A DNA stretch of 20,654 nt from an uncultured Lachnospiraceae bacterium (lineage in GTDB: Bacteria; Bacillota; Clostridia; Lachnospirales; Lachnospiraceae), in contig CAMPAX010000015.1 in assembly GCA_946633495.1 (NCBI GenBank), positions 1 through 20,654 of the forward strand, read 5' to 3'. Of the stretch, positions 7,564 through 14,678 are shown piece by piece. The position numbers and the translations under genes are program-made. Position 1 is the first letter of the stretch, and each line of letters begins with the position of its first letter. The notes under the pieces were generated by a model. That model was given only the letters and a program-made list of their open reading frames with translations. It did no database searches and had not been told where the DNA came from.

Positions 7564-7869
7564 ATGAGTGAAACTGATATGAAACAAAATGAAATCGAAA
7601 ATGAAGCGGAAGCGGCAGTGGCAGCGGCAGAGGCTTCGGAAGACGCTTATTCCGAAGATCAGGTAAATGCGTCTGCACCGGGAAAACGCAGTACATTTGC
7701 CCGGGTGATGGCAGTGATCGGGCTCCTTATCATGCTGGGCCTCATCGTCTGGCTGGTGATCTCTTTGATCACGGGAAGTGAACAAACCATTGCCGTGCTC
7801 TTTTTAACGATCCTGTATCCCGTGATCATCTATCTTTTTATCTGGATCAAAAAGGTATTTTCCAGGTAG
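7564..7869 (+). CDS. Small hypothetical membrane protein with two helices
   Basis: The 101-residue product has a hydrophilic N-terminus (1-45) unusually rich in Ala and Glu, a basic patch KRSTFAR, then two membrane helices (about 46-69 and 75-95) and a short basic tail KKVFSR. This suggests the acidic N-terminus and the tail both lie on the cytoplasmic side. I do not recognise a family. The Shine-Dalgarno signal is weak; an in-frame ATG at 7579 is an alternative start. It lies 48 bases after rarA and could belong to that transcript. The last codons and stop codon form one arm of a 12-bp inverted repeat. Coding is supported by the coherent helix pattern rather than by homology. Confidence 0.72.
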   Translation: MSETDMKQNEIENEAEAAVAAAEASEDAYSEDQVNASAPGKRSTFARVMAVIGLLIMLGLIVWLVISLITGSEQTIAVLFLTILYPVIIYLFIWIKKVFSR

Positions 7870-7913
7870 AGCTCCGTTCCTGGGAAAAGAACCGGGAAAA
7901 AACCTGGAAAATA
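7856..7913 (+). other. 12-bp perfect inverted repeat spanning the stop codon of the small membrane gene
   Basis: TATTTTCCAGGT (7856-7867) and ACCTGGAAAATA (7902-7913) are exact reverse complements separated by 34 bases, which contain a further GTTC/GAAC stem (7876-7879 with 7889-7892). No T-run follows, so it is not a standard terminator; a 3'-end stabilising or processing hairpin is plausible. Confidence 0.6.
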
Positions 7914-7929
7914 ACGGTATAAGATATGC

Positions 7930-7958
7930 TTGAAAGCGCCCGGTACATTTGCTATAAT
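7930..7958 (+). promoter_or_regulatory. Near-consensus promoter for the SEC-C gene
   Basis: TTGAAA (7930-7935), 17 bases, then a perfect TATAAT (7953-7958). Initiation is expected near 7965, giving a leader of about 90 bases before the ATG at 8054. Confidence 0.8.
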
Positions 7959-7974
7959 GTGCTGTGGCGCTTTC
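7932..7974 (+). promoter_or_regulatory. Operator-like 9-bp inverted repeat bracketing the SEC-C promoter
   Basis: GAAAGCGCC (7932-7940) and GGCGCTTTC (7966-7974) are exact reverse complements. The left arm overlaps the -35 element and the right arm covers the expected first transcribed bases, with the -10 between them. This geometry fits a repressor binding site pair or a short looped structure. Confidence 0.45.
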
Positions 7975-8053
7975 GGGCGTTCAGGCGGAACAAAGGAAGT
8001 TCATGCCTGCCCAATTGCAATATCAGTATAGAAAATGGTAGAGGAGAAAGACT

Positions 8054-8560
8054 ATGGGACTTCTGAAGGATTGGCGGGATCACGCATACGGACTGGATGA
8101 GCGGACACCCGAAGGACAGAAATTCTGGAAGGATTATTTTACGGTAGAGAAGGGCATATATGAGGAGCTGCTTACGGATCCGACACAAAAGGTGGAGGGA
8201 ACGGTAAAGAGCCTGGCAGAGCGTTGGGGAACCGATATCGAGACCATGACCGGTTTCATCGACGGGATCAGCGACAGCCTGGTTACCCCCATTGATCTGG
8301 ATAATATGGAAGAGGATACGCCGTTATCCATGGAGATCGATACGGAAAAACTGTACATGAACATGGTGCAGTGCAATGCGGAGTGGCTCTATACCCTGCC
8401 TCAGTGGGATGCAATCTTCACAAAGGAGAAGCAGGAGGAGCTTTACAAGAAGGAAAAGTCCTCACACACCGTTGTAAAACCGCCCAAGATCGGACGGAAT
8501 GACCCCTGCCCTTGCGGTTCGGGAAAGAAGTATAAGAAATGCTGCGGAGCAAATCTGTAG
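8054..8560 (+). CDS. SEC-C zinc-motif protein
   Basis: This 168-residue soluble protein ends in a SEC-C motif, IGRNDPCPCGSGKKYKKCCG (147-165), with the four zinc ligands Cys152, Cys154, Cys163 and Cys164 in the CxC-x8-CC pattern first known from the SecA C-terminus. In SecA this motif contacts SecB and ribosomes; in stand-alone proteins the role is usually unknown. Residues 1-135 form an acidic, Trp-rich helical domain (KDWRDHAYGL, FWKDYF, ERWGTD, AEWLYTLPQWDAIF) joined to the motif by a Lys-rich linker. I recall similar full-length proteins in Lachnospiraceae but cannot assign a function. GAGGAG stands about seven bases before the ATG. The gene has its own strong promoter and is monocistronic or followed by an attenuated helicase gene. 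Confidence 0.92.
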   Translation: MGLLKDWRDHAYGLDERTPEGQKFWKDYFTVEKGIYEELLTDPTQKVEGTVKSLAERWGTDIETMTGFIDGISDSLVTPIDLDNMEEDTPLSMEIDTEKLYMNMVQCNAEWLYTLPQWDAIFTKEKQEELYKKEKSSHTVVKPPKIGRNDPCPCGSGKKYKKCCGANL

Positions 8561-8625
8561 AAGATATCAGGGTGCATGTTTCATGTGCTGTGATCTTTCC
8601 GGCAGCATAAAGAGACTGAGTATGA

Positions 8626-8674
8626 AAAAGGGAGATGCAGAAACGTAAAGGAAGGTTTCACTGCACTCCCTTTT
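8626..8674 (+). terminator. Bulged hairpin terminator/attenuator in front of the helicase gene
   Basis: AAAAGGGAG (8626-8634), a bulged A, then TGCAG (8636-8640) pair with CTGCA (8661-8665) and CTCCCTTTT (8666-8674), 14 bp in all. AAAC/GTTT can extend the stem inward. The TTTT follows CTCCC directly, so it can serve as a weak U-tract. It may end the SEC-C transcript or attenuate the helicase gene 20 bases later. Confidence 0.6.
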
Positions 8675-8693
8675 CTGACAGATGAGGAAATGA

Positions 8694-10529
8694 ATGAACT
8701 TTAACGAGGAACAACAAAGAGCGATCAAGTGGTATACCGGCCCTTTGCTGGTGCTTGGGACGCCAGGCTCCGGTAAGACCACTGTGATCCTGAACCGGGT
8801 CAGGGAGCTGGTGGCGGAGCATGGCGTGATTCCAAGACAGATCCTGGTGATCACATTTACAAAGGCTGCGGCCGTGTCCATGAAGCAAAGGTACGAGGCC
8901 ATGGAGCATGCTTCAGGCGGCGTACAGTTCTCCACATTTCATGCCTTCTTTTACTGGATCATACGGACGGCTTATAAACTGCCCCTGGATTCGTTACTTC
9001 CGGAGGAGGATAAAAAACATTGGATCCGTGCGATACTCTCGGGTATCTCACCGGATTACGGGAGCAATGAAGAGGTCCTTTCCAGTGTATTAAAACAGAT
9101 GGATATCCTGACCAACGATATGATCGAGCTTTCGGACTATTACAGTACGGATCTTCCGGCGGAAGAATTCAGGCGGCTGGTCAGATTGTACCAGGAAAAA
9201 AAGAGGGATGCGAAGAAGATCGATTTCAACGACATGATGAAAATGTGTTATGAACTTCTGAAAGAGCGTCCGGACATTCTGGAACGAATCCGGGAGATGT
9301 ATCCCTTTGTGATGGTTGATGAATATCAGGACACCAATCGGATCCAGTATGAAATCTTAAAGCTTCTGGTTCATCCTCGGGATAATCTGTTCGCCGTGGG
9401 AGATGATGATCAGTCCATTTACGGATTCCGGGGAGCAAGGCCGGACATCATGCTGTCCTTCCGGGATGAGTTTCCGAAGGGGGAGGTGATCACCCTCAGC
9501 GTGAATTATCGCTGCCCCGGAAATGTGACCTCCGTCGGCGCGAAGCTGATCGGACACAACAAAAAAAGGTATGTGAAGGAACTGCGTGCCGCAAAAGCGG
9601 CCTCTGCGGATACAAGGGTAAGGCTCCGTTATACAAGGGATGATAAAGAAGAACATACGAAGATCATAAAGGATATCCAGGCGGCTCTTGGCCGCGGCGT
9701 CCCTTATGAGGAAATCGCAGTACTCTTCAGAACCAACCGGGATCCCCAAAGGCTCAGCTTCCGGCTTCGGGATGCTGCGGTTCCGTATGTGATCAGGGAC
9801 GTACTCCCGAATCTCTTCAATCATCCGTTTGTGGCACCTGTGATGGATTATCTTTATTTTGCCACAGGGGATATGACCCGGGCCCGGTTTCTCAGGATCA
9901 TGAATAAACCGGTCCGTTATATCCGAAGAGATCTGCTTAATACGGAACAGGTCGATCTGACGCGGCTTATCGAAAAGGTTCATGGCCAGGACTATCTGGA
10001 GCGGAATCTGCAGAAGCTGCTGAGTGACCTTCGGAGAATACGGAAACTGCCGCCGGCAGCGGCGATCAACTATATACGAAAAGCCATGCAGTATGATTTG
10101 TGGCTGGAAGAGGAGACAGAAAAAAGATCCATTGACACGGAAGAGGCAATGGATAATCTGGACGAGCTGCAGTCCATGGCAGAACCGTATCAGACGATAG
10201 AAGAGTTTTTTGAATATGCAGAGGCTTATCAGGAACTTCTGAAAGAAGAAAACCGAAAGCGTGAAAACCGTGAGAATTCGCATCACGGCGTTCAGTTGAT
10301 GACACTTCACAGCGCCAAGGGGCTGGAATTTCAGGAAGTATATATTCTGGACTGTGTCGATGGATCCATACCACACAAAAAATCAAAAACACCGGCGGCC
10401 ATGGAAGAGGAGCGGAGACTGTTCTATGTAGGCATTACGCGTGCCAGCGAACATCTTACGATCTATGCTCCGAAAATGATCGGAAAGCGGGCGGTAAGAC
10501 CATCACCGTTCCTGGAGGAGATACAGTAA
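8694..10529 (+). CDS. UvrD/PcrA-type superfamily 1A DNA helicase (compact form)
   Basis: The 611-residue protein carries the full SF1A motif set: FNEEQQRAI (Q-motif region, 3-11), Walker A GTPGSGKTT (22-30), TFTKAAA (Ia), DEYQD (209-213, Walker B and catalytic Glu), GDDDQSIYGFRGA (236-248, motif III), NYRC (271-274, motif IV), LHSAKGLEF (538-546, motif V) and VGITRASEHL (579-588, motif VI). These enzymes translocate 3'-5' on single-stranded DNA using ATP and act in repair and in removing recombinase filaments. It is about 100-150 residues shorter than PcrA/UvrD, mainly in the accessory subdomains and at the C-terminus, so I do not call it pcrA. GAGGA stands five bases before the ATG, and a strong hairpin in the leader suggests attenuation. 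Confidence 0.95.
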   Translation: MNFNEEQQRAIKWYTGPLLVLGTPGSGKTTVILNRVRELVAEHGVIPRQILVITFTKAAAVSMKQRYEAMEHASGGVQFSTFHAFFYWIIRTAYKLPLDSLLPEEDKKHWIRAILSGISPDYGSNEEVLSSVLKQMDILTNDMIELSDYYSTDLPAEEFRRLVRLYQEKKRDAKKIDFNDMMKMCYELLKERPDILERIREMYPFVMVDEYQDTNRIQYEILKLLVHPRDNLFAVGDDDQSIYGFRGARPDIMLSFRDEFPKGEVITLSVNYRCPGNVTSVGAKLIGHNKKRYVKELRAAKAASADTRVRLRYTRDDKEEHTKIIKDIQAALGRGVPYEEIAVLFRTNRDPQRLSFRLRDAAVPYVIRDVLPNLFNHPFVAPVMDYLYFATGDMTRARFLRIMNKPVRYIRRDLLNTEQVDLTRLIEKVHGQDYLERNLQKLLSDLRRIRKLPPAAAINYIRKAMQYDLWLEEETEKRSIDTEEAMDNLDELQSMAEPYQTIEEFFEYAEAYQELLKEENRKRENRENSHHGVQLMTLHSAKGLEFQEVYILDCVDGSIPHKKSKTPAAMEEERRLFYVGITRASEHLTIYAPKMIGKRAVRPSPFLEEIQ

Positions 10530-10539
10530 GGACCGGTAA

Positions 10540-10554
10540 GTCTTTGGGAAAGAC
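10540..10554 (+). other. Short hairpin just after the helicase stop codon
   Basis: GTCTTT and AAAGAC form a perfect 6-bp stem around GGG, with possible CCG/CGG pairing outside. No T-run follows, so termination is unlikely; it may mark the 3' boundary of the helicase message. Confidence 0.3.
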
Positions 10555-10636
10555 CGGAAAGCCGAAAATGGTGCCTTCGAACCGGGGCAGAGAGCGGGAT
10601 GGTTCGAAAAAAGGAAAAAAGGAGTTCATAAAGGAA

Positions 10637-10906
10637 ATGAAGGATGAGAAGACCCTGGCGGATGTCCGCCTCGAGATCGATGAAGTAGATGATGCGTTGA
10701 AAAACGCCTTCCTGGCACGGATGGAGCTGGTGGAACAGGTAAAAGCAATCAAAGCAAGGATCGGTGGCGCGGTATATAACCCGGACCGGGAGAATGAGAT
10801 GATCCGGCGGCTGACTGCGGATGTGGAACCAAGGTTCCAGGAATCTTACATCCGTTTTCTGAAAGAGATACTGGCCATCAGTAAGGATTACCAAAAGCAG
10901 ATATAA
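10637..10906 (+). CDS. Chorismate mutase, AroQ class
   Basis: The chosen ATG gives an 89-residue all-helical protein, the size of a monofunctional AroQ domain. The active-site residues fall at the same numbers as in the E. coli PheA mutase domain: Arg11 (ADVRLEID), Arg28 (LARMEL), Lys39 (VKAIKAR), and Arg51 and Glu52 in NPDREN. The enzyme converts chorismate to prephenate for phenylalanine and tyrosine synthesis in the cytoplasm. AGGAG ends 12 bases before the ATG, somewhat far. The frame stays open upstream to a TTG at 10544, but that segment is Lys/Arg/Gly-rich and unlike the family, so I leave it out. No other aromatic-pathway gene is nearby. It probably follows the helicase on the same transcript. 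Confidence 0.9.
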   Translation: MKDEKTLADVRLEIDEVDDALKNAFLARMELVEQVKAIKARIGGAVYNPDRENEMIRRLTADVEPRFQESYIRFLKEILAISKDYQKQI

Positions 10907-10983
10907 AACGAGTGTGAATAAAGGTGGCGTGTCCGGCAGGACCCGGATCAGGCATTGAAAATGATAAACCAGGGGGTGTTGAT

Positions 10984-13900
10984 TTGGAAAGAGGAAGCAG
11001 AAAAACAATGTGCGTTATCAGAAACCGGTTTCGACGGGGGATCGCAGTCTTACTGACATTGGGATTGTTTCTATCTATGCTGCAGGTGGGGAACCATGAT
11101 ATTTCCCATGCGGCGGGAACGGTTCGTTATCCCTATGGGGAGGAATCCTCTTCCCCGGAGGAGGGATATGTCTATCTTGAAGTACAGGGATCCTATTCTC
11201 AGGACAGCGTGGAGCAGATCCTTGCCCGGGTGAATGAGATCCGTTTGGAAGCATGTCGGGAGGGAGTTCCCTATCCATCCCTGAAATCAGATGAACCGAC
11301 CGGGAAAACACTGACCATGGATGATTATCATCCTGTGAAATGGTCTGAATTTCTGCAATGGGTGTGCCAGGTGCGTGCGGCGGAAGCAAATGTATATTCC
11401 TCTCATGACCGGCCGAACAATGATCCCTATCTTCCGAAAAAAGAAGGGAAAGATGTCAGCTCTTTTTTTGAAACCTTGTCCTATGGAACCCCCACAGTTC
11501 TGGGAGGGATCGAGGCATGGTATTCCGAGAAAAACCAATATATAGCAAATGATGGGTTATTCCTTGGGTATACCGGCCATTACGGAGCAATGATCAACCC
11601 GGATGTGGAATACATCGGGATGGCTGCCTTCAACCGGGTGGCAGCGGGAGAATACTCTCATAAAATCTATGGTCATTCCGAGGTGGTGAGCGAAGCGGAT
11701 TGTTCCGTAAGCGGTGATCTGACACAGCTGGTGATCGCAGCTGTGGATAATATTTCGGCGGTTTACATTCGTGAGAACGCCAGGGACATTACGGAAAAGA
11801 AGCTTCTGGCAGGGGAAACCTGGCAGATGGATACCGTTGCAAAATGTGGTTACTCGCTGTTCCGGATCCATAGCGGAGCCTCCTTTGAATCTTCGGATGA
11901 GAATGTGGCGGTGATCGATGAAACAGGTAAAGTCACTGCGTTAAAATCGGGAAGTACGACCATTACCGCAAAGATCAGCGACGATAAAAAAGCAGAGATA
12001 GAACTGACGGTTCGTGAGATCGTTTCGGTTCAGGCTCCGGCGAAAATCACGGTTCCTTCCGGAACATCTCCGGAGGATAAACTCCCGGAGAAGGTATCCG
12101 TGACATGGTCGGACGATACTACTACGGAAGAAAATGTGGTTTGGAGTGAGATTCCGGAGGATTATAAGAACCGGAAAGGCGGAAGCTTCACGATCGAAGG
12201 TACGCTGGAAACGTATGGGAAAAAGACATCCCAGACGGTTGAGGTGCTGCCGGCAGTTGTAACCGCCATCTCGGAACCGGAAGGGCTTTCCACGGCATCC
12301 GGATTCGCATGTGAACTGCCGAAGACTCTGACGGTCAGCTGGTCCAACGGCGATACTTCGGAGGAGGCGGTGACCTGGGAGGCACAGGATGCGTCTCTAT
12401 ATGGGGTGACCGAAGGAGGCACCTATACAGTCAGCGGAACCCTGCTTGGGAAGACGGCAGAGGCAAAGGTTACGGTCCTTCCGGCCACCATCCTGTCCGT
12501 ATCGGAACCGGAGCAGGTAATTACAACCGAGGGGATCGCCCCGGTACTGCCGCAGGAGGTGTCCGTAACCTGGAGCAACAAAGATACGGATACGAAAAGA
12601 ACAGTAACCTGGGAGAACGTACCAAAATCCAGGTATGAGATCCCGGACCGGGACTTTTCGGTAAATGGAACCATTACGGATTTTAACGGGACGAAGACAC
12701 CGGTTACGGCTTTTGTTCATGTGGTCCCGAAAAAACCGGTGTCGGCCGCATGGGTGGAAGGAAGCCCGGAAGGAACCGTGTCTTATCATGCTTACAGCGT
12801 GGAGCAGCTGCAAGGGACCATCTATGTCACCTATGACAACGGGACAAAAGAAGAAAAAACTGTGACACCGGATATGGTGACATTTGATCCGGAAAGCACG
12901 GAAGGAACACAGGCTGCAACCGTTACTTATACCGAAGGCGAAAGCCAATTGACATTGCCGTTAACCCTCACCCTGGAGAAGAGAACGGGTCTTATCCTGC
13001 TTCGGCTGCCGGATAAGACCGAATATATCGAAGGTGAGGAATTGGATCTCTCGGGACTTGAGTTCGGGTTTGTTTATTCGGACGGAACCAAAGAGACCGT
13101 GGTCGAGATCACGGAGCCTTTTGTATACGGACCATATGACGCAAATCTGATCGGAGAACAGAGAGTCGAGATCCGGTATGGCGGATTTTCCGCAGAATTT
13201 GATGTAGAGGTAAAAAGAAAATCTTTGACAGAAATCGAAGTGATCCATGCGCCGGAGCGTACGGATTATGTGACGGGACAGCCCATGGATATCGAAGATC
13301 TGGATGGACTGGAGGTGATTGCAAAATACAATAACGGTACCGAGGAGACGCTGGACATCTCAAAGCTTTCCGTCTCGGATGATCCGGAGTCTCATGATGC
13401 GGGACTGTCCGTAACCACGCAGAACATTGCCGGAGAACAGGAGATCCATGTGGCGTATACGGATCCCTATGCTTCCCGAAATATAAGGCGCAGCATTTTT
13501 CGGATCCGGATCCTGGAACGAACGGTAACAGGACTTACTCTGGTTCGTCAGCCGGATCGTACGGTCTATCCCCGGGACGATCTGGGATATGATGCATTTT
13601 CGGGAGCAATGGTTCACGCGGTCTATAATGACGGACTCTACGAAGAGGATCTGAATGTAGAGCCGGATATGGTGACGGGCTTCGATCTTTCTTTGATCGG
13701 TGAGCAGACAGTGACGATCACCTGCGGTGAAAAGACGGTAACATTTTCGGCGGAAGTGACGGAACCGGTACTTACCGGACGCACACTGACACCGCCGGAG
13801 AAAACCACGATCCGCGAGGGAGAATCCTTCCGTCTTTCGGGTGCAAAGCTGACCGAAACCTATGATAACGGTCATACTACGGTGATCGATCTGGATCAGG

Positions 13901-14553
13901 ATCCGGACCTGCTGGAAGAAAAGGGGATCCGGTTGGAATTTACGGATTCCGAGGGCGGCCGTTATACGAAGGAAGAGATCTCGAAGGTACCCGGAAGCGT
14001 GAAACTCCTGGTCCTTATTTTGTCCGGGGAATATGAAGCGGGGAAACCGGTTTATGAGACGCTGGACCTTCCGGATGGATCCGATATCACCATAGTGGTG
14101 GAAGAAAAGCAAAAGGTCACCTATAAGAGTGAATGGGTGGGCGGCAAATGGTACGATTCCAAGGGAAGACAGAAGTATATCCCCACTGCAAAATGGAGAA
14201 AGAACAGCAAAGGCTGGTGGTATGAGGATACCTCCGGCTGGTACCCGAAGAACGAATGGCAGAAGATCGACGGGGTATGGTATTTCTTTAAGGCCGACGG
14301 ATATATGGCGTCGGAGGAATGGGTGAAGGGCTGCTACTGGCTGAACAAAAACGGAGCCTGGACCTACAAAAACAAAGCGTCCTGGAAGAAGGATAAGACC
14401 GGATGGTGGTTCGGGGACACCTCGGGCTGGTATGCGAAAAAGCGGTGGCAGACCATCAACGGGAAAAGGTATTATTTCAATGCGAGAGGCTATCTTGTGA
14501 CGAACCGGTATGTGGGAAATGTCTATGTCGGAGCGGATGGTGCGGCCCGTTAG
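10984..14553 (+). CDS. Large secreted surface protein: CAP domain, Ig-like repeats, cell-wall-binding repeats
   Basis: I favour the TTG at 10984, six bases after a GGGGGTG ribosome site; ATG 11008 is the alternative. The 1189-residue product has a signal peptide (hydrophobic core about 20-33, likely cleavage near SHAA-G at 44). Residues about 77-255 match a CAP/SCP domain: VNEIR, SHDRPN (His141), FFETLSYG (Glu163), TGHYGAMINP (His199). A Big_2-like Ig domain (about 263-343) follows, with the pattern SSDENVAVIDETGKVTALKSG. Three Big_4-like domains (347-423, 425-499, 501-580) share LP..VSVTWS and the VxWE/VTW pattern. Further Ig-like modules, including Big_3-like ones (LILLRLPDKTEYIEGEELDL), run to about 1040. 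The C-terminus (1046-1185) holds Trp/Gly/Tyr-rich choline-binding-type repeats such as GWWYEDTSGWYPKNEW. It probably sits on the wall via teichoic or other wall polymers. Enzymatic activity of the CAP domain is unknown. Confidence 0.88.
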   Translation: MERGSRKTMCVIRNRFRRGIAVLLTLGLFLSMLQVGNHDISHAAGTVRYPYGEESSSPEEGYVYLEVQGSYSQDSVEQILARVNEIRLEACREGVPYPSLKSDEPTGKTLTMDDYHPVKWSEFLQWVCQVRAAEANVYSSHDRPNNDPYLPKKEGKDVSSFFETLSYGTPTVLGGIEAWYSEKNQYIANDGLFLGYTGHYGAMINPDVEYIGMAAFNRVAAGEYSHKIYGHSEVVSEADCSVSGDLTQLVIAAVDNISAVYIRENARDITEKKLLAGETWQMDTVAKCGYSLFRIHSGASFESSDENVAVIDETGKVTALKSGSTTITAKISDDKKAEIELTVREIVSVQAPAKITVPSGTSPEDKLPEKVSVTWSDDTTTEENVVWSEIPEDYKNRKGGSFTIEGTLETYGKKTSQTVEVLPAVVTAISEPEGLSTASGFACELPKTLTVSWSNGDTSEEAVTWEAQDASLYGVTEGGTYTVSGTLLGKTAEAKVTVLPATILSVSEPEQVITTEGIAPVLPQEVSVTWSNKDTDTKRTVTWENVPKSRYEIPDRDFSVNGTITDFNGTKTPVTAFVHVVPKKPVSAAWVEGSPEGTVSYHAYSVEQLQGTIYVTYDNGTKEEKTVTPDMVTFDPESTEGTQAATVTYTEGESQLTLPLTLTLEKRTGLILLRLPDKTEYIEGEELDLSGLEFGFVYSDGTKETVVEITEPFVYGPYDANLIGEQRVEIRYGGFSAEFDVEVKRKSLTEIEVIHAPERTDYVTGQPMDIEDLDGLEVIAKYNNGTEETLDISKLSVSDDPESHDAGLSVTTQNIAGEQEIHVAYTDPYASRNIRRSIFRIRILERTVTGLTLVRQPDRTVYPRDDLGYDAFSGAMVHAVYNDGLYEEDLNVEPDMVTGFDLSLIGEQTVTITCGEKTVTFSAEVTEPVLTGRTLTPPEKTTIREGESFRLSGAKLTETYDNGHTTVIDLDQDPDLLEEKGIRLEFTDSEGGRYTKEEISKVPGSVKLLVLILSGEYEAGKPVYETLDLPDGSDITIVVEEKQKVTYKSEWVGGKWYDSKGRQKYIPTAKWRKNSKGWWYEDTSGWYPKNEWQKIDGVWYFFKADGYMASEEWVKGCYWLNKNGAWTYKNKASWKKDKTGWWFGDTSGWYAKKRWQTINGKRYYFNARGYLVTNRYVGNVYVGADGAAR

Positions 14554-14557
14554 ATGC

Positions 14558-14586
14558 TTGCCTAACAGGTGGTTCTTTGGTATAAT
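14558..14586 (+). promoter_or_regulatory. Promoter for the LCP gene
   Basis: A -35-like TTGCCT (14558-14563), 17 bases, then a perfect TATAAT (14581-14586), just after the stop codon of the surface-protein gene. Initiation is expected near 14593. Confidence 0.6.
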
Positions 14587-14595
14587 CGCTGTGTT

Positions 14596-14646
14596 ATCCA
14601 TAGCCCGCTTTGAGGTTCTGTATGACATGACGGCGGAGCTATGGGT
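14596..14646 (+). promoter_or_regulatory. Strong leader hairpin upstream of the LCP gene
   Basis: ATCCATAGC-CCGC (14596-14608) pairs with GCGG-A-GCTATGGGT (14633-14646): 13 bp with one bulged A, one G-U and a 24-base loop. It begins at about the predicted first transcribed bases and ends about 20 bases before the GGGAG ribosome site. No T-run follows, so mRNA stability or translation control is more likely than termination. Confidence 0.5.
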
Positions 14647-14678
14647 TAGCGCAGGGAAATGATTCAGGGAGATGAGAG

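Noticed and set aside
7930..7974. Invertible (phase-variable) promoter suggested by the inverted repeats
   Set aside because: Only 25 bases lie between the arms and the -35 element overlaps one arm; known invertible promoters have larger spacers and usually a nearby invertase, which is absent.
9357..10376. Minus-strand open frame opposite the helicase gene
   Set aside because: It lies wholly within a well-supported SF1 helicase and shows only composition-driven openness.
10544..10636. N-terminal extension of the chorismate mutase from TTG or an internal ATG at 10568
   Set aside because: The added residues are basic and low-complexity, precede the known start of the AroQ fold, and have no ribosome site; starting at 10637 makes residue numbers coincide with the E. 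coli active site.
14558..14590. Terminator for the surface-protein gene
   Set aside because: No stem with a T-run is visible after the stop codon; the region is explained by the TATAAT promoter, so the end of that transcript remains unlocated.
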